Source of the DNA: JBEKTY01 sp049515555
Lineage (GTDB): Bacteria; Planctomycetota; Planctomycetia; Pirellulales; Thermoguttaceae
NCBI GenBank assembly: GCA_049515555.1
Contig: JBEKTY010000267.1
Coordinates: forward strand, 1 to 7,729
DNA length: 7,729 nucleotides
Reading direction: 5' to 3'
Shown: piece by piece, positions 1-7,729 of the stretch
Numbering within the stretch: the first letter of the stretch is position 1
Layout: each line of letters begins with the position of its first letter
Position numbers and translations under genes: made by a program
Notes under the pieces: model-generated
The model's database searches: none
Told to the model about the DNA's origin: nothing
Seen by the model: the letters and a program-made list of their open reading frames with translations, nothing else

Positions 1-1
1 T

Positions 2-196
2 CATGGTTTGGTGGACGCCATCGGGTTGGACTTCTATCACCTGCGGGAGAACCTGCAGAAGAGCCGCCGGATTGTGTTTGGCGAAGAGTCGGCGCAGGGT
101 AAGACATGGCTGGAGGGAGTGATGCACACGTTTCGGCACGTGGGGTACGATTCCGCGTGGGACCAACTGGTCGCCTGGCGTTCTTCCGCGCGGGGA
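2..196 (+). pseudogene. Truncated transposase remnant (ISKra4-like, family uncertain)
   Basis: The frame is open from the window edge and reads GLDFYHLRENLQKSRRIVFGE, then a WLEGVMHTFRHVGY...WDQLVAWRSS segment. A [D/V]-x-YH helix followed by 'R.VFGE...W' and a Trp/Arg-rich helix is what I recall of the catalytic region of ISKra4-type DDE transposases, where the chain normally continues into a long basic C-terminal part. Here resemblance stops near position 196. The frame then runs without a stop into C/T-rich low-complexity DNA up to about 400, so the C-terminal part is missing. The N-terminal part, if present, lies left of the window. No terminal inverted repeat is visible at the break. The family name rests on memory of motif shape; a non-transposase hypothetical protein is the alternative. 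Confidence 0.45.
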
Positions 197-260
197 TCCG
201 GGTTGACACCTTCGCGTGCCCTTTTACTTCAGCTATTGGTCGCAAAGACGCAAGGCCAGG

Positions 261-371
261 CTTCCGCCTTCCCCCTTCCGTCCCCCCCTTTCCTCTCTCG
301 TCATCCTGCCCCTTCATCCTTCGCCCTTCATCCTTCCCGGTTCCCCCCCGCCACCCACCTTCCGCCTTCCC
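261..371 (+). repeat. Polypyrimidine tract with CTTCATC-type heptamers
   Basis: By my count only 14 of 111 bases are purines. Within it, four 7-bp units follow in phase at 312-339: CTTCATC, CTTCGCC, CTTCATC, CTTCCCG. The rest is irregular runs of C and T. Because 7 is not a multiple of 3, all forward frames give similar peptides (HPSSFALHPSRF-like), which explains the spurious open frames. The tract starts about 65 bp after the transposase remnant loses recognisable sequence and ends before the glycosyltransferase leader. Confidence 0.75.
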
Positions 372-382
372 GAGATTCGCTC

Positions 383-412
383 TTTACACGCCGGTGGTGA
401 ATCGAGTATGAA
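383..412 (+). promoter_or_regulatory. Candidate sigma-70-like promoter for the glycosyltransferase operon
   Basis: TTTACA (383-388; 5 of 6 to TTGACA) is separated by 18 nt from TATGAA (407-412; 4 of 6 to TATAAT). It would give a leader of about 70 nt to the first gene. It is the best pair I found between the pyrimidine tract and the gene, but the -10 is weak and planctomycete promoter consensus is poorly constrained. Confidence 0.25.
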
Positions 413-490
413 ACCGCCCTTTGGAAAAGGATTTCACGCGACGGCCATGCGCCGCCGCAGCCCTCGCGTTACCCAGTTGACAGGAAGTCC

Positions 491-1351
491 ATGCGAAGTA
501 TCTCGGGCAGCCCAATCGCTGCCGGTTCGGCCCCGGCGCCGGCCGGTCCCCTGGCACTGGCTGGCAACCGGCCGGACCACGACCTGACGGTCATTCTTCC
601 CGCTTACAACGAGGAGAATCGGCTCCCCTGGACGCTCGGTGAACTGGGCATATTCCTCGATACCTGGGGCCTCGATTACCGGGTGCTGGTGGCCGACGAC
701 GGCAGCCGCGACCGCACGGCCAAGCTGACCGATCCGCTCGGGCCACGGTTCTCGACGATTTCGCTGCCCCACAACCGCGGCAAGGGGGCGGCCGTGCGAA
801 CCGCCATGCTCTCGGCCAGCGGGGCGGTAGTGGGCTTCACCGACGCCGACCTGCCATACGAGCTTTCGGCCCTCCGCGAAGGCTACGAGTTGATCCGCGG
901 CGGGCAATGCGAGGTCGTCTTCGGGGCCCGCGACCTGGAACAATCGGCCCACCGCGCCAATCGCCGGCTCTCGCGAACCGTCGCTACGGAGGTCTTTCGC
1001 GAGGTGGTCCGCTGCCTGGTCTCCCGCCAGGTGACCGACACGCAGTGCGGCCTGAAGCTGTTTAGTCTGCGGGCCGCGGGCGAGGTCTTCTCGCGGCTGG
1101 TGCTGGAAGGATTCGCCTTCGATGCCGAGGTCGTACTGCTCACCGAGCGGCTGGGCCTTCCGTTCCGTCGCATTGCGGTAAACCTGATCCGCGAATACGC
1201 CTCCACGCTATCGCTCCGCCGCGACACGCTCCCCATGCTCCTCGATATCGTTGGCCTCTGGTGGCGTAACCGGTCGCGGCAGGGCCTGCCGCCGGTGCGA
1301 TGGCCTGCCCGGCAACCCGCCGACCAGCGCGACAAGAAACGGGCCGCCTGA
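491..1351 (+). CDS. GT2 family glycosyltransferase, polyprenyl-phosphate sugar synthase type
   Basis: Predicted to move a sugar from a nucleotide donor onto a polyprenyl phosphate at the cytoplasmic face of the membrane. The 286-residue protein has the GT-A fold signature of the dolichyl-phosphate glucose/mannose synthase branch: VILPAYNEE at residues 34-42, VADDGS at 67-72, NRGKGAAVR near 95-103, the metal-binding TDAD at 117-120, VFGAR at 143-147, DTQCGLK at 183-189 and FAFDAEV at 208-214. It has no clear membrane segments; only DTLPMLLDIVGLWW near 245-258 is hydrophobic. The start is chosen at ATG 491 because AGGAAG lies 3 nt before it; the first 30 residues are Ala/Pro/Gly-rich and precede the domain. 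It is first of three co-directional genes and its stop overlaps the next start. The nearest functional analogues by class are FlmF2 and ArnC; the sugar cannot be read from the sequence. Confidence 0.92.
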   Translation: MRSISGSPIAAGSAPAPAGPLALAGNRPDHDLTVILPAYNEENRLPWTLGELGIFLDTWGLDYRVLVADDGSRDRTAKLTDPLGPRFSTISLPHNRGKGAAVRTAMLSASGAVVGFTDADLPYELSALREGYELIRGGQCEVVFGARDLEQSAHRANRRLSRTVATEVFREVVRCLVSRQVTDTQCGLKLFSLRAAGEVFSRLVLEGFAFDAEVVLLTERLGLPFRRIAVNLIREYASTLSLRRDTLPMLLDIVGLWWRNRSRQGLPPVRWPARQPADQRDKKRAA

Positions 1352-2322
1352 TGGGTGCCGATGGGCGTGCAATCGAGTCGGGCCCGGTCCGGCGGATCGT
1401 GCTGCACGCCGACGATCTGGGCCTGAATCGGGCGGTAAACGACGGCATCTTGCAGGCCTTTCGCCAAGGGATACTCACCAGCACTTCGGTCCTGGCCAAT
1501 GCCCCCGACGCCGAACGCGGGTTGGAAGCTTGGAAGGAGTTGGCTCAGGAGCGGTCCCGCGGCGGACTGCCTTCGGCGGCCCGCCGCCGGCGGCTGGACG
1601 ACCCCGATCGCCCCTTCGATCTCGGCGTGCATTTGAACCTGACCCAAGGTCGGCCGCTCACGGGCGACCGTTACCCGGCCGAGCTGCTAGACGCCCAAGG
1701 CCGGTTCCCCGGCATCTTCGGCCTGCTCGCGCGGCTGCGTTGCGGCGGCCGGCGATTCCACCAGGCCCTCGATCGGGAACTCTCCTGCCAGATCCAAGTG
1801 CTGTTGGACCACGGCCAGCAACCCACGCACCTCAACGGGCACCAGTATGTGGAGCTGCTTCCGGCCGTTTCCCGGCTCCTGCCCGCCATGCTGGCCCGGT
1901 TTCGCATTCCCGCGGTCCGCGTGGCCGTCGAGCGGTGCTGGCTGCCGGCGCTTGGCTGGCCGGGCGTGGGCTTGAAGAAATGGCTCCTGGCGAGCGTTCA
2001 GAATTTCCTCGCGCGGCGTTTCCGTGGGCAGATCGCCAAACTGCCGGTGTCCTTTCCCGGGGCTTTTTTCGGCACGCTGACCGCGGGCCACACCGACCTG
2101 ACGAAGATTCAGACCTTCTTGGCCGGCGGCCGGCGGTTCGACGTGACGGAGATTGCCCTGCATCCCGCCCTGCCCGCCCCACCAGGTTCCGAGGCCGATG
2201 CTGACGGTTGGCACGATCCGTTGGCCAGTCTGCGGCCCGGGGAATTGCAGTGCCTGCTCTCCGAGGAGCTTGCCGAGTGCCTCGAAGCCTCCGGCTTTCG
2301 GTTGGGACGAATGGTACCATAG
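1351..2322 (+). CDS. YdjC/ChbG-family carbohydrate deacetylase
   Basis: Predicted metal-dependent hydrolase that removes an acetyl group from an N-acetylated sugar. Of 323 residues, the family motifs visible are LHADDLGLN at 18-26 (metal-binding Asp pair), GVHLNLT at 92-98, HLNGHQ at 160-165 (metal-binding His pair spaced by three residues) and ALHPA at 269-273. Length is close to the usual 250-320. I chose ATG 1351, inside the TGATG overlap with the upstream stop; this suggests translational coupling and explains the lack of a clear Shine-Dalgarno. An in-frame start 51 nt upstream would add 17 residues unlike the family. Known members act on chito-oligosaccharides (ChbG) or on undecaprenyl-phosphate GalNAc (NaxD of Francisella). 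Lying between a GT2 synthase and an ArnT/GT39-like transferase favours the second type of job here; that is inference. An Arg-rich stretch near 66-84 looks like a lineage insertion. Confidence 0.9.
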   Translation: MGADGRAIESGPVRRIVLHADDLGLNRAVNDGILQAFRQGILTSTSVLANAPDAERGLEAWKELAQERSRGGLPSAARRRRLDDPDRPFDLGVHLNLTQGRPLTGDRYPAELLDAQGRFPGIFGLLARLRCGGRRFHQALDRELSCQIQVLLDHGQQPTHLNGHQYVELLPAVSRLLPAMLARFRIPAVRVAVERCWLPALGWPGVGLKKWLLASVQNFLARRFRGQIAKLPVSFPGAFFGTLTAGHTDLTKIQTFLAGGRRFDVTEIALHPALPAPPGSEADADGWHDPLASLRPGELQCLLSEELAECLEASGFRLGRMVP

Positions 2323-2324
2323 GT

Positions 2325-2372
2325 CCCTAAACCCCCACACCCCCAAATCCCTAAATCCCTAAATCCCTAAGT
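2325..2372 (+). repeat. 8-bp tandem repeat array (CCCTAAAT type), intergenic
   Basis: Six consecutive 8-bp units in phase: CCCTAAAC, CCCCACAC, CCCCAAAT, CCCTAAAT, CCCTAAAT, CCCTAAGT. The array begins two bases after the deacetylase stop codon and ends six bases before the next gene's ATG, so it fills nearly the whole 56-nt gap. TAA trinucleotides fall in all three forward frames (2328, 2352, 2360, 2368). The same unit recurs about 1 kb downstream inside the next gene. Confidence 0.9.
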
Positions 2373-2378
2373 GGTCCT

Positions 2379-4052
2379 ATGGCCGCGGATCGGCCCGACC
2401 CCACGGTGCGGATCTTCCGGTGGTTCCTCCTGGCCCACCTGGTTGTCTGGACGGCCATTCCCACCCTGACCAAGCCCAATCCGCCCATCGACGTGGTGGA
2501 GCAAGTGCTGTGGGGGCACGAGTGGCAACTGGGTTACACGAAGCATCCCCCGCTTCCCAGTTGGATTTGCGGGGCGGCGGCGGCGGTGACCGACCGTGCC
2601 CTGTGGGCCCAGTACATGCTGCCGCAGTTGGCCGTAGTGCTCGCTTTCTGGGCCGTGTGGCGGCTGGCCCGCCGGCTTCTCCCGCCGCAGGCCGCTTTGT
2701 TGTCGGTTTGCCTGCTGGAATGTTGCCCTTTCTACACCTGCAAGTGCGAGGCGCTGAACAACAACTATGCCCTTTATCCCACCTGGGCCCTGGCCGTGCT
2801 GCTGCTGGATCGAGCCCTCCGGGGGCCGTTGGGGCACCGCGCAAAGAAAACTCGCACATCTCTCAACGAGGGTGGCACCGAACTTTGGCCGTGGCTGGCC
2901 CTGGGCGTCTGCCTGGGCTTGGGTCTCTTGACCAAGTACACGACCCTGTTGCTGGGCGGAACGATGCTGGCCTTCGGACTGCTGCATCCCCAGGCCCGCA
3001 GGGCCTGGCGATGCCCGGGGCCATACCTGGCGATCATCGTGGCCACCGCGGTATTCCTTCCCCACGCCGTCTGGCTGGTGCGGCATGACCGGGCGGCGGT
3101 CCAGCACGCGGTCGCACACCTCCAGGGCCCCGGCGGCTGGCATCACCACCTTGAAGAACCGCTCCGCTTCGGCCTGTTTCAGCTTGCCATGCTTGCGCCC
3201 CTGGCGGTGGTGCTGGTTCCGCTGGCCGGGCTGCGCTGGCGGTGGAAGTGCGGTCAGCGGTCAGCGGTCAGTACCCAGTACCCAGTACCCAGTACTCCGT
3301 ACTCAGTACTCAGTACTCAGCACTCGGTAGCCGGTGCTCAGCCCCCGAGCCCCTCAACCCCCAAATCCCTAAATCCCCAAATCCCCAAATCTCTTCTGGC
3401 CGCTGTCGTACTGGTTCCCGTCGCGGCGCACTTGGCAGTCGCCGCCGCCGGCGTGCCGCTCCGCGGCGACTACGGCTCTCCGCTATGGCTGCTGGCCGGG
3501 CCGCTGCTGCTGGCGTGCCTCGAACTGCGTCCATCGTCCGCCGCCTGGCGAAGAACCTGGATGGCCTGGGCCGCCGTGGTCTTTCTGACCATGATCGGCA
3601 CGCTGCTCCACCCCACCGTCGTACCGTACCTGCTCGGCAAACCCACGCGGATCCACTATCCGGGCAGGCTCCTGGCCGATAAAGTCAACGAGGTCTGGAA
3701 CCAGCGGTACGGCCGGCCGCTGCCGATCGTCGCCGGCGACTACTTCCTGGCCGGCAACGTGGCCCTGTTCAGCCCCCAGTGGCCGCGGGTCCATCAAAGC
3801 TGGCGTGGCAAGAAGGAGGACATCGGCATCGAGCGCTGCCCCTGGCTCAGCGACGACGAGTTCCGGCGGCTGGGGGGCGCTATCGTTTGGCGGGCCGAGG
3901 ATCATCCCGAGGGGCTCTCGCCGGAAGTCGTCCGGCGATTGGGGGTTGTCGAAACAATCGAGCTTCCGCCGCTGAGGTTATTGACCGGTGCCCCCTTACC
4001 CCCCCTGAATATTTGCGTGGCCCTCGTTCCACCCCAGGCAAATGGCCGGTGA
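2379..4052 (+). CDS. GT39/ArnT-like membrane glycosyltransferase with in-frame repeat insert
   Basis: Predicted GT-C enzyme that uses a polyprenyl-phosphate sugar and transfers it to an acceptor on the outer side of the inner membrane. The 557-residue protein has about ten hydrophobic spans (near 12-30, 82-100, 104-118, 130-146, 170-204, 215-233, 268-286, 338-358, 367-383, 394-411). The first external loop carries D38/E41 in PPIDVVEQVLWGHEW, the position of the catalytic acid in GT-C enzymes, then YTKHPPLPSW at 53-62, typical of PMT_2 proteins. Residues 430-557 form a soluble C-terminal region with the VAGDYFLAGN motif. Residues about 293-338 are translated from 7- and 8-bp repeats (STQYPVP-like then NPQIPKS-like) between two membrane spans, so they probably form a loop. 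The start ATG follows the intergenic array and has no good Shine-Dalgarno. A later start would lose the first span. Family is secure; donor and acceptor are unknown. Confidence 0.88.
   Translation: MAADRPDPTVRIFRWFLLAHLVVWTAIPTLTKPNPPIDVVEQVLWGHEWQLGYTKHPPLPSWICGAAAAVTDRALWAQYMLPQLAVVLAFWAVWRLARRLLPPQAALLSVCLLECCPFYTCKCEALNNNYALYPTWALAVLLLDRALRGPLGHRAKKTRTSLNEGGTELWPWLALGVCLGLGLLTKYTTLLLGGTMLAFGLLHPQARRAWRCPGPYLAIIVATAVFLPHAVWLVRHDRAAVQHAVAHLQGPGGWHHHLEEPLRFGLFQLAMLAPLAVVLVPLAGLRWRWKCGQRSAVSTQYPVPSTPYSVLSTQHSVAGAQPPSPSTPKSLNPQIPKSLLAAVVLVPVAAHLAVAAAGVPLRGDYGSPLWLLAGPLLLACLELRPSSAAWRRTWMAWAAVVFLTMIGTLLHPTVVPYLLGKPTRIHYPGRLLADKVNEVWNQRYGRPLPIVAGDYFLAGNVALFSPQWPRVHQSWRGKKEDIGIERCPWLSDDEFRRLGGAIVWRAEDHPEGLSPEVVRRLGVVETIELPPLRLLTGAPLPPLNICVALVPPQANGR
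3255..3341 (+). repeat. 7-bp tandem repeat array (CAGTACY type), inside the GT39 gene
   Basis: Twelve units of 7 bp plus a trailing CAG stay in phase: CAGCGGT twice, CAGTACC three times, CAGTACT, CCGTACT, CAGTACT twice, CAGCACT, CGGTAGC, CGGTGCT. Divergence rises towards both ends. The core AGTACT is self-complementary. Three units equal 21 bp, so any forward frame of intact units gives the same seven-residue peptide, of S-T-Q-Y-[PS]-V-x form. The only forward stop is a TAG in the degenerate unit at 3328-3330, out of the gene's frame. Confidence 0.93.
3343..3390 (+). repeat. 8-bp tandem repeat array (CCCCAAAT type), inside the GT39 gene
   Basis: It follows the heptamer array after one base. 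Six units in phase: CCCCGAGC, CCCTCAAC, CCCCAAAT, CCCTAAAT, CCCCAAAT, CCCCAAAT. It is the same family as the array at 2325-2372, but only one unit here has the stop-forming CCCTAAAT form, and its TAA (3370-3372) is out of the gene's frame. In frame it encodes TPKSLNPQIPKS-like sequence directly before a membrane span. Confidence 0.9.
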
Positions 4053-4084
4053 ACCACGGCCTTCCCCCTTCCGCCGGCCTTTTT
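4044..4084 (+). terminator. Possible intrinsic terminator overlapping the GT39 stop codon
   Basis: GGCCGGTG (4044-4051) can pair with CGCCGGCC (4072-4079), eight pairs with one G-T wobble, followed at once by TTTTT (4080-4084). The loop is long (20 nt) and the T run short, so this is a moderate candidate. It lies between the glycosyltransferase unit and the candidate rpsR promoter, where a terminator would be expected. Confidence 0.4.
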
Positions 4085-4096
4085 CCCCGACCCCGC

Positions 4097-4124
4097 TTGT
4101 CTGGCGGTTGATTCTTGGTACACT
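4097..4124 (+). promoter_or_regulatory. Candidate sigma-70-like promoter for rpsR-mutS
   Basis: TTGTCT (4097-4102) and TACACT (4119-4124) are 16 nt apart, each 4 of 6 to consensus. It sits in the only AT-richer patch of the 156-nt gap before rpsR. Transcription would start near 4131, giving a leader of roughly 78 nt. Confidence 0.4.
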
Positions 4125-4133
4125 TAACGCTTT

Positions 4134-4174
4134 CCGCCCTTGGGGCGGCGATCGGCCCTGTCGGGGCGAGGCCG
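4134..4174 (+). promoter_or_regulatory. Hairpins in the rpsR leader
   Basis: CCGCCC (4134-4139) pairs perfectly with GGGCGG (4143-4148) over a 3-nt loop, and CGGCC (4153-4157) can pair with GGCCG (4170-4174). Both lie between the candidate start site and the rpsR start. Ribosomal-protein leaders are often structured for autoregulation, but I cannot match these to a known motif. Confidence 0.3.
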
Positions 4175-4208
4175 TCATACAACACCGCAGCAGGAAAACC
4201 GAATCTCC

Positions 4209-4484
4209 ATGGCACGCAAGTTCCAGGTCAATCGAGTTAGCAAACGGCGGACCAAGGCCAAGGTCCGCACCAAGAAGAAAGATCCCCTGTTCGTCGGCGG
4301 GCAGCGGCCTCGCCCGCTGTACGTCGATTACAAGAACTTGGACCTGCTGAAGAAGCTCGTCAATCGCCAGAGCAAGATCATCAGCCGGCGGAAGAGCGGT
4401 TGCACGGCCGTCAGTCAGCATGCTGTGGCCCTGGCGATCAAGCGTGCCCGCTTCATGGCCCTCCTGCCCTACGTCGGCGAATAG
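4209..4484 (+). CDS. rpsR: Small ribosomal subunit protein bS18
   Basis: Component of the 30S platform, where it binds 16S rRNA together with bS6. The 91-residue product has the S18 core in order: a basic N-terminal tail (SKRRTKAKVRTKKKD), then LYVDYKNLDLLKKLVNRQSKIISRRKSG near 37-64, and the conserved end AVALAIKRARFMALLPY at 72-88. Length is slightly above the usual 75-90. ATG 4209 is chosen because it gives the expected MARKF-type start; an AGGA at 4192-4195 lies 13 nt upstream, too far to be strong. A longer in-frame reading from 4140 would add non-conserved residues that overlap the leader hairpins. rpsF, ssb and rplI, its usual neighbours in many bacteria, are absent; it is followed by mutS after 23 nt and probably co-transcribed with it. 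Confidence 0.96.
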   Translation: MARKFQVNRVSKRRTKAKVRTKKKDPLFVGGQRPRPLYVDYKNLDLLKKLVNRQSKIISRRKSGCTAVSQHAVALAIKRARFMALLPYVGE

Positions 4485-4507
4485 CCCTCTTCCGTTGCGC
4501 TGAGGCT

Positions 4508-7117
<2,610 letters not shown>

Positions 7118-7145
7118 GGTGAGGGGCAGAGTTGCTACCGCAGGA

Positions 7146-7400
7146 TCACCGGCCGTTGCGGCGCTGTCGTGGCTTGCTTTCGGGGAGCACTTCGATCCGG
7201 GTGATGTGCAACGGGTCGCAGTAGACGGCACGTTCCGGCACGTCGTCTGCCCCCGCAGGGATGCCGATCGCAATCTGGCGCTGCGTCACCAAGGCAAACT
7301 CCGGGTGCCGGATCTCGTAGGACGAACCGTCCGACATACAAAGCCGAAACGGCTGGAACGGTTGCGTGCGTAAGTGTTCGCGTACCTGGTCGGGGCTCAT
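7146..7400 (-). CDS. Conserved small hypothetical protein, planctomycete type
   Basis: Function unknown. The 84-residue product reads MSPDQVREHLRTQPFQPFRLCMSDG..YEIRHPEFALVT, then a hydrophobic IAIGIP strand and VYCDPLHITRIE near 59-70, with a basic tail. I recall such proteins, with QPFxPFRL, a [S/A]DG turn, [V/I]xHPE and a closing [L/I]xxITRIE, as frequent in planctomycete genomes, often in several copies; that is memory, not a search. The pattern suggests a small all-beta fold after one N-terminal helix. ATG 7400 is chosen over the in-frame GTG at 7415 because GAGAGG stands 7 nt before it and the family begins at this MxxDQ motif. A TAGAAT box on the minus strand (7455-7450) could be a -10. 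It converges on mutS with a 28-bp gap and has no operon partner here. Confidence 0.7.
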   Translation of the reverse strand: MSPDQVREHLRTQPFQPFRLCMSDGSSYEIRHPEFALVTQRQIAIGIPAGADDVPERAVYCDPLHITRIEVLPESKPRQRRNGR

Positions 7401-7407
7401 TGGACGG

Positions 7408-7413
7408 CCTCTC
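7408..7413 (-). promoter_or_regulatory. Shine-Dalgarno deciding the start of the small hypothetical gene
   Basis: On the minus strand GAGAGG is followed by a 7-nt spacer and ATG 7400-7398. Its GAGG can pair with the CCUCC of the 16S 3' end found in this same window. The alternative GTG at 7415 overlaps this site and has nothing comparable before it. Confidence 0.55.
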
Positions 7414-7488
7414 ACGGATTCTATGGCTCGAATTAGGAGTGCCTACGTTATTCTACCGCGCCAAATCCGGGACTGAAATCCCCGCAAG

Positions 7489-7526
7489 AAAAAGCTCGGC
7501 CCGGCCGGGTTGCCCCGGCCGGGCCG
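7489..7526 (-). terminator. Intrinsic terminator of the 16S rRNA transcript
   Basis: A perfect 13-bp stem, CGGCCCGGCCGGG (7497-7509) with CCCGGCCGGGCCG (7514-7526), encloses a 4-nt loop. On the minus strand it is followed by AGC and then TTTTT (complement of 7493-7489), the layout of a Rho-independent terminator reading leftwards. It lies 118 nt beyond the 16S 3' end with no other gene between, so the 16S transcript is the one it would stop. Confidence 0.85.

Positions 7527-7729
<203 letters not shown>

Larger units (their letters stand above)
197..490. other. Gene-poor spacer before the glycosyltransferase operon
   Basis: I see no credible gene here. Short open frames cross it in all three forward frames, but their products are Pro/Ser/Phe-rich translations of the pyrimidine tract. 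It holds a short 'cgcaaagacgcaagg' motif (241-255), the C/T-rich tract (261-371), and a possible promoter (383-412). The last 100 bases are ordinary GC-rich sequence leading to a good ribosome binding site, AGGAAG at 482-487. Confidence 0.6.

Noticed and set aside
477..482. TTGACA, a perfect -35 hexamer
   Set aside because: It ends 8 bases before the start codon and overlaps the ribosome binding site, so it cannot drive this gene, and no -10 follows at the right spacing.
613..618. Motif-like short words upstream of the GT2 domain as an internal start
   Set aside because: Starting here would remove VILPAYNEE, the first conserved strand of the fold.
883..1647. Minus-strand open frame across the GT2/deacetylase junction
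   Set aside because: It spans two well-supported genes and gives Arg/Ser-rich sequence with no domain.
1251..2204. 317-codon forward open frame overlapping the deacetylase
   Set aside because: The product is Arg/Pro/Gly-rich out-of-frame translation; the other frame has all YdjC motifs.
2325..2372. Telomere-like reading of CCCTAAA repeats, or a CRISPR array
   Set aside because: The unit is 8 bp with no spacers, the locus is internal between genes, and the same unit lies inside a gene; it is a short tandem repeat.

Overview
The window reads as high-GC planctomycete DNA, most likely Pirellulales-like. Three things suggest this: a 16S rRNA gene that ends in its own terminator with no tRNA or 23S behind it (unlinked rRNA genes are established for Pirellula and Rhodopirellula); a small 'QPFQPFRL...CDPLHITRIE' protein that I recall as a recurrent type in planctomycetes; and short 7- and 8-bp tandem repeats scattered between and inside genes. 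The lineage call is inference from these features.

Layout, left to right. Positions 1-196 hold the truncated piece of a probable transposase. Positions 197-490 hold no convincing gene, but carry a long C/T-rich tract with CTTCATC-type heptamers and a weak promoter candidate. Positions 491-4052 are a three-gene same-strand cluster: a GT2 polyprenyl-phosphate-type glycosyltransferase, a YdjC/ChbG-family deacetylase overlapping it by one base, and a multi-pass GT39/ArnT-like glycosyltransferase. An 8-bp repeat array fills the gap before the third gene. A composite 7-bp plus 8-bp array lies in frame inside it. A possible terminator overlaps the end of this unit.

Positions 4097-7117 form a second unit: candidate promoter, structured leader, ribosomal protein bS18 (rpsR), then mutS 23 nt downstream. 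On the minus strand a short conserved-hypothetical gene (7146-7400) converges on mutS. Behind it lie a strong intrinsic terminator (7489-7526) and the last 85 nt of 16S rRNA (7645-7729), cut by the window edge.

How the genes may work together: the first three are the same set of enzyme classes as Francisella FlmF2-NaxD-FlmK, and are analogous to ArnC-ArnD-ArnT. In those systems a sugar is loaded on undecaprenyl phosphate, deacylated to a free amine while lipid-linked, and transferred outside the inner membrane to an envelope acceptor. I propose a similar amino-sugar modification of an envelope glycolipid or glycan here. rpsR, mutS and 16S rRNA are housekeeping genes. The most unusual material is the repeat arrays, especially the one translated inside the GT39 enzyme.
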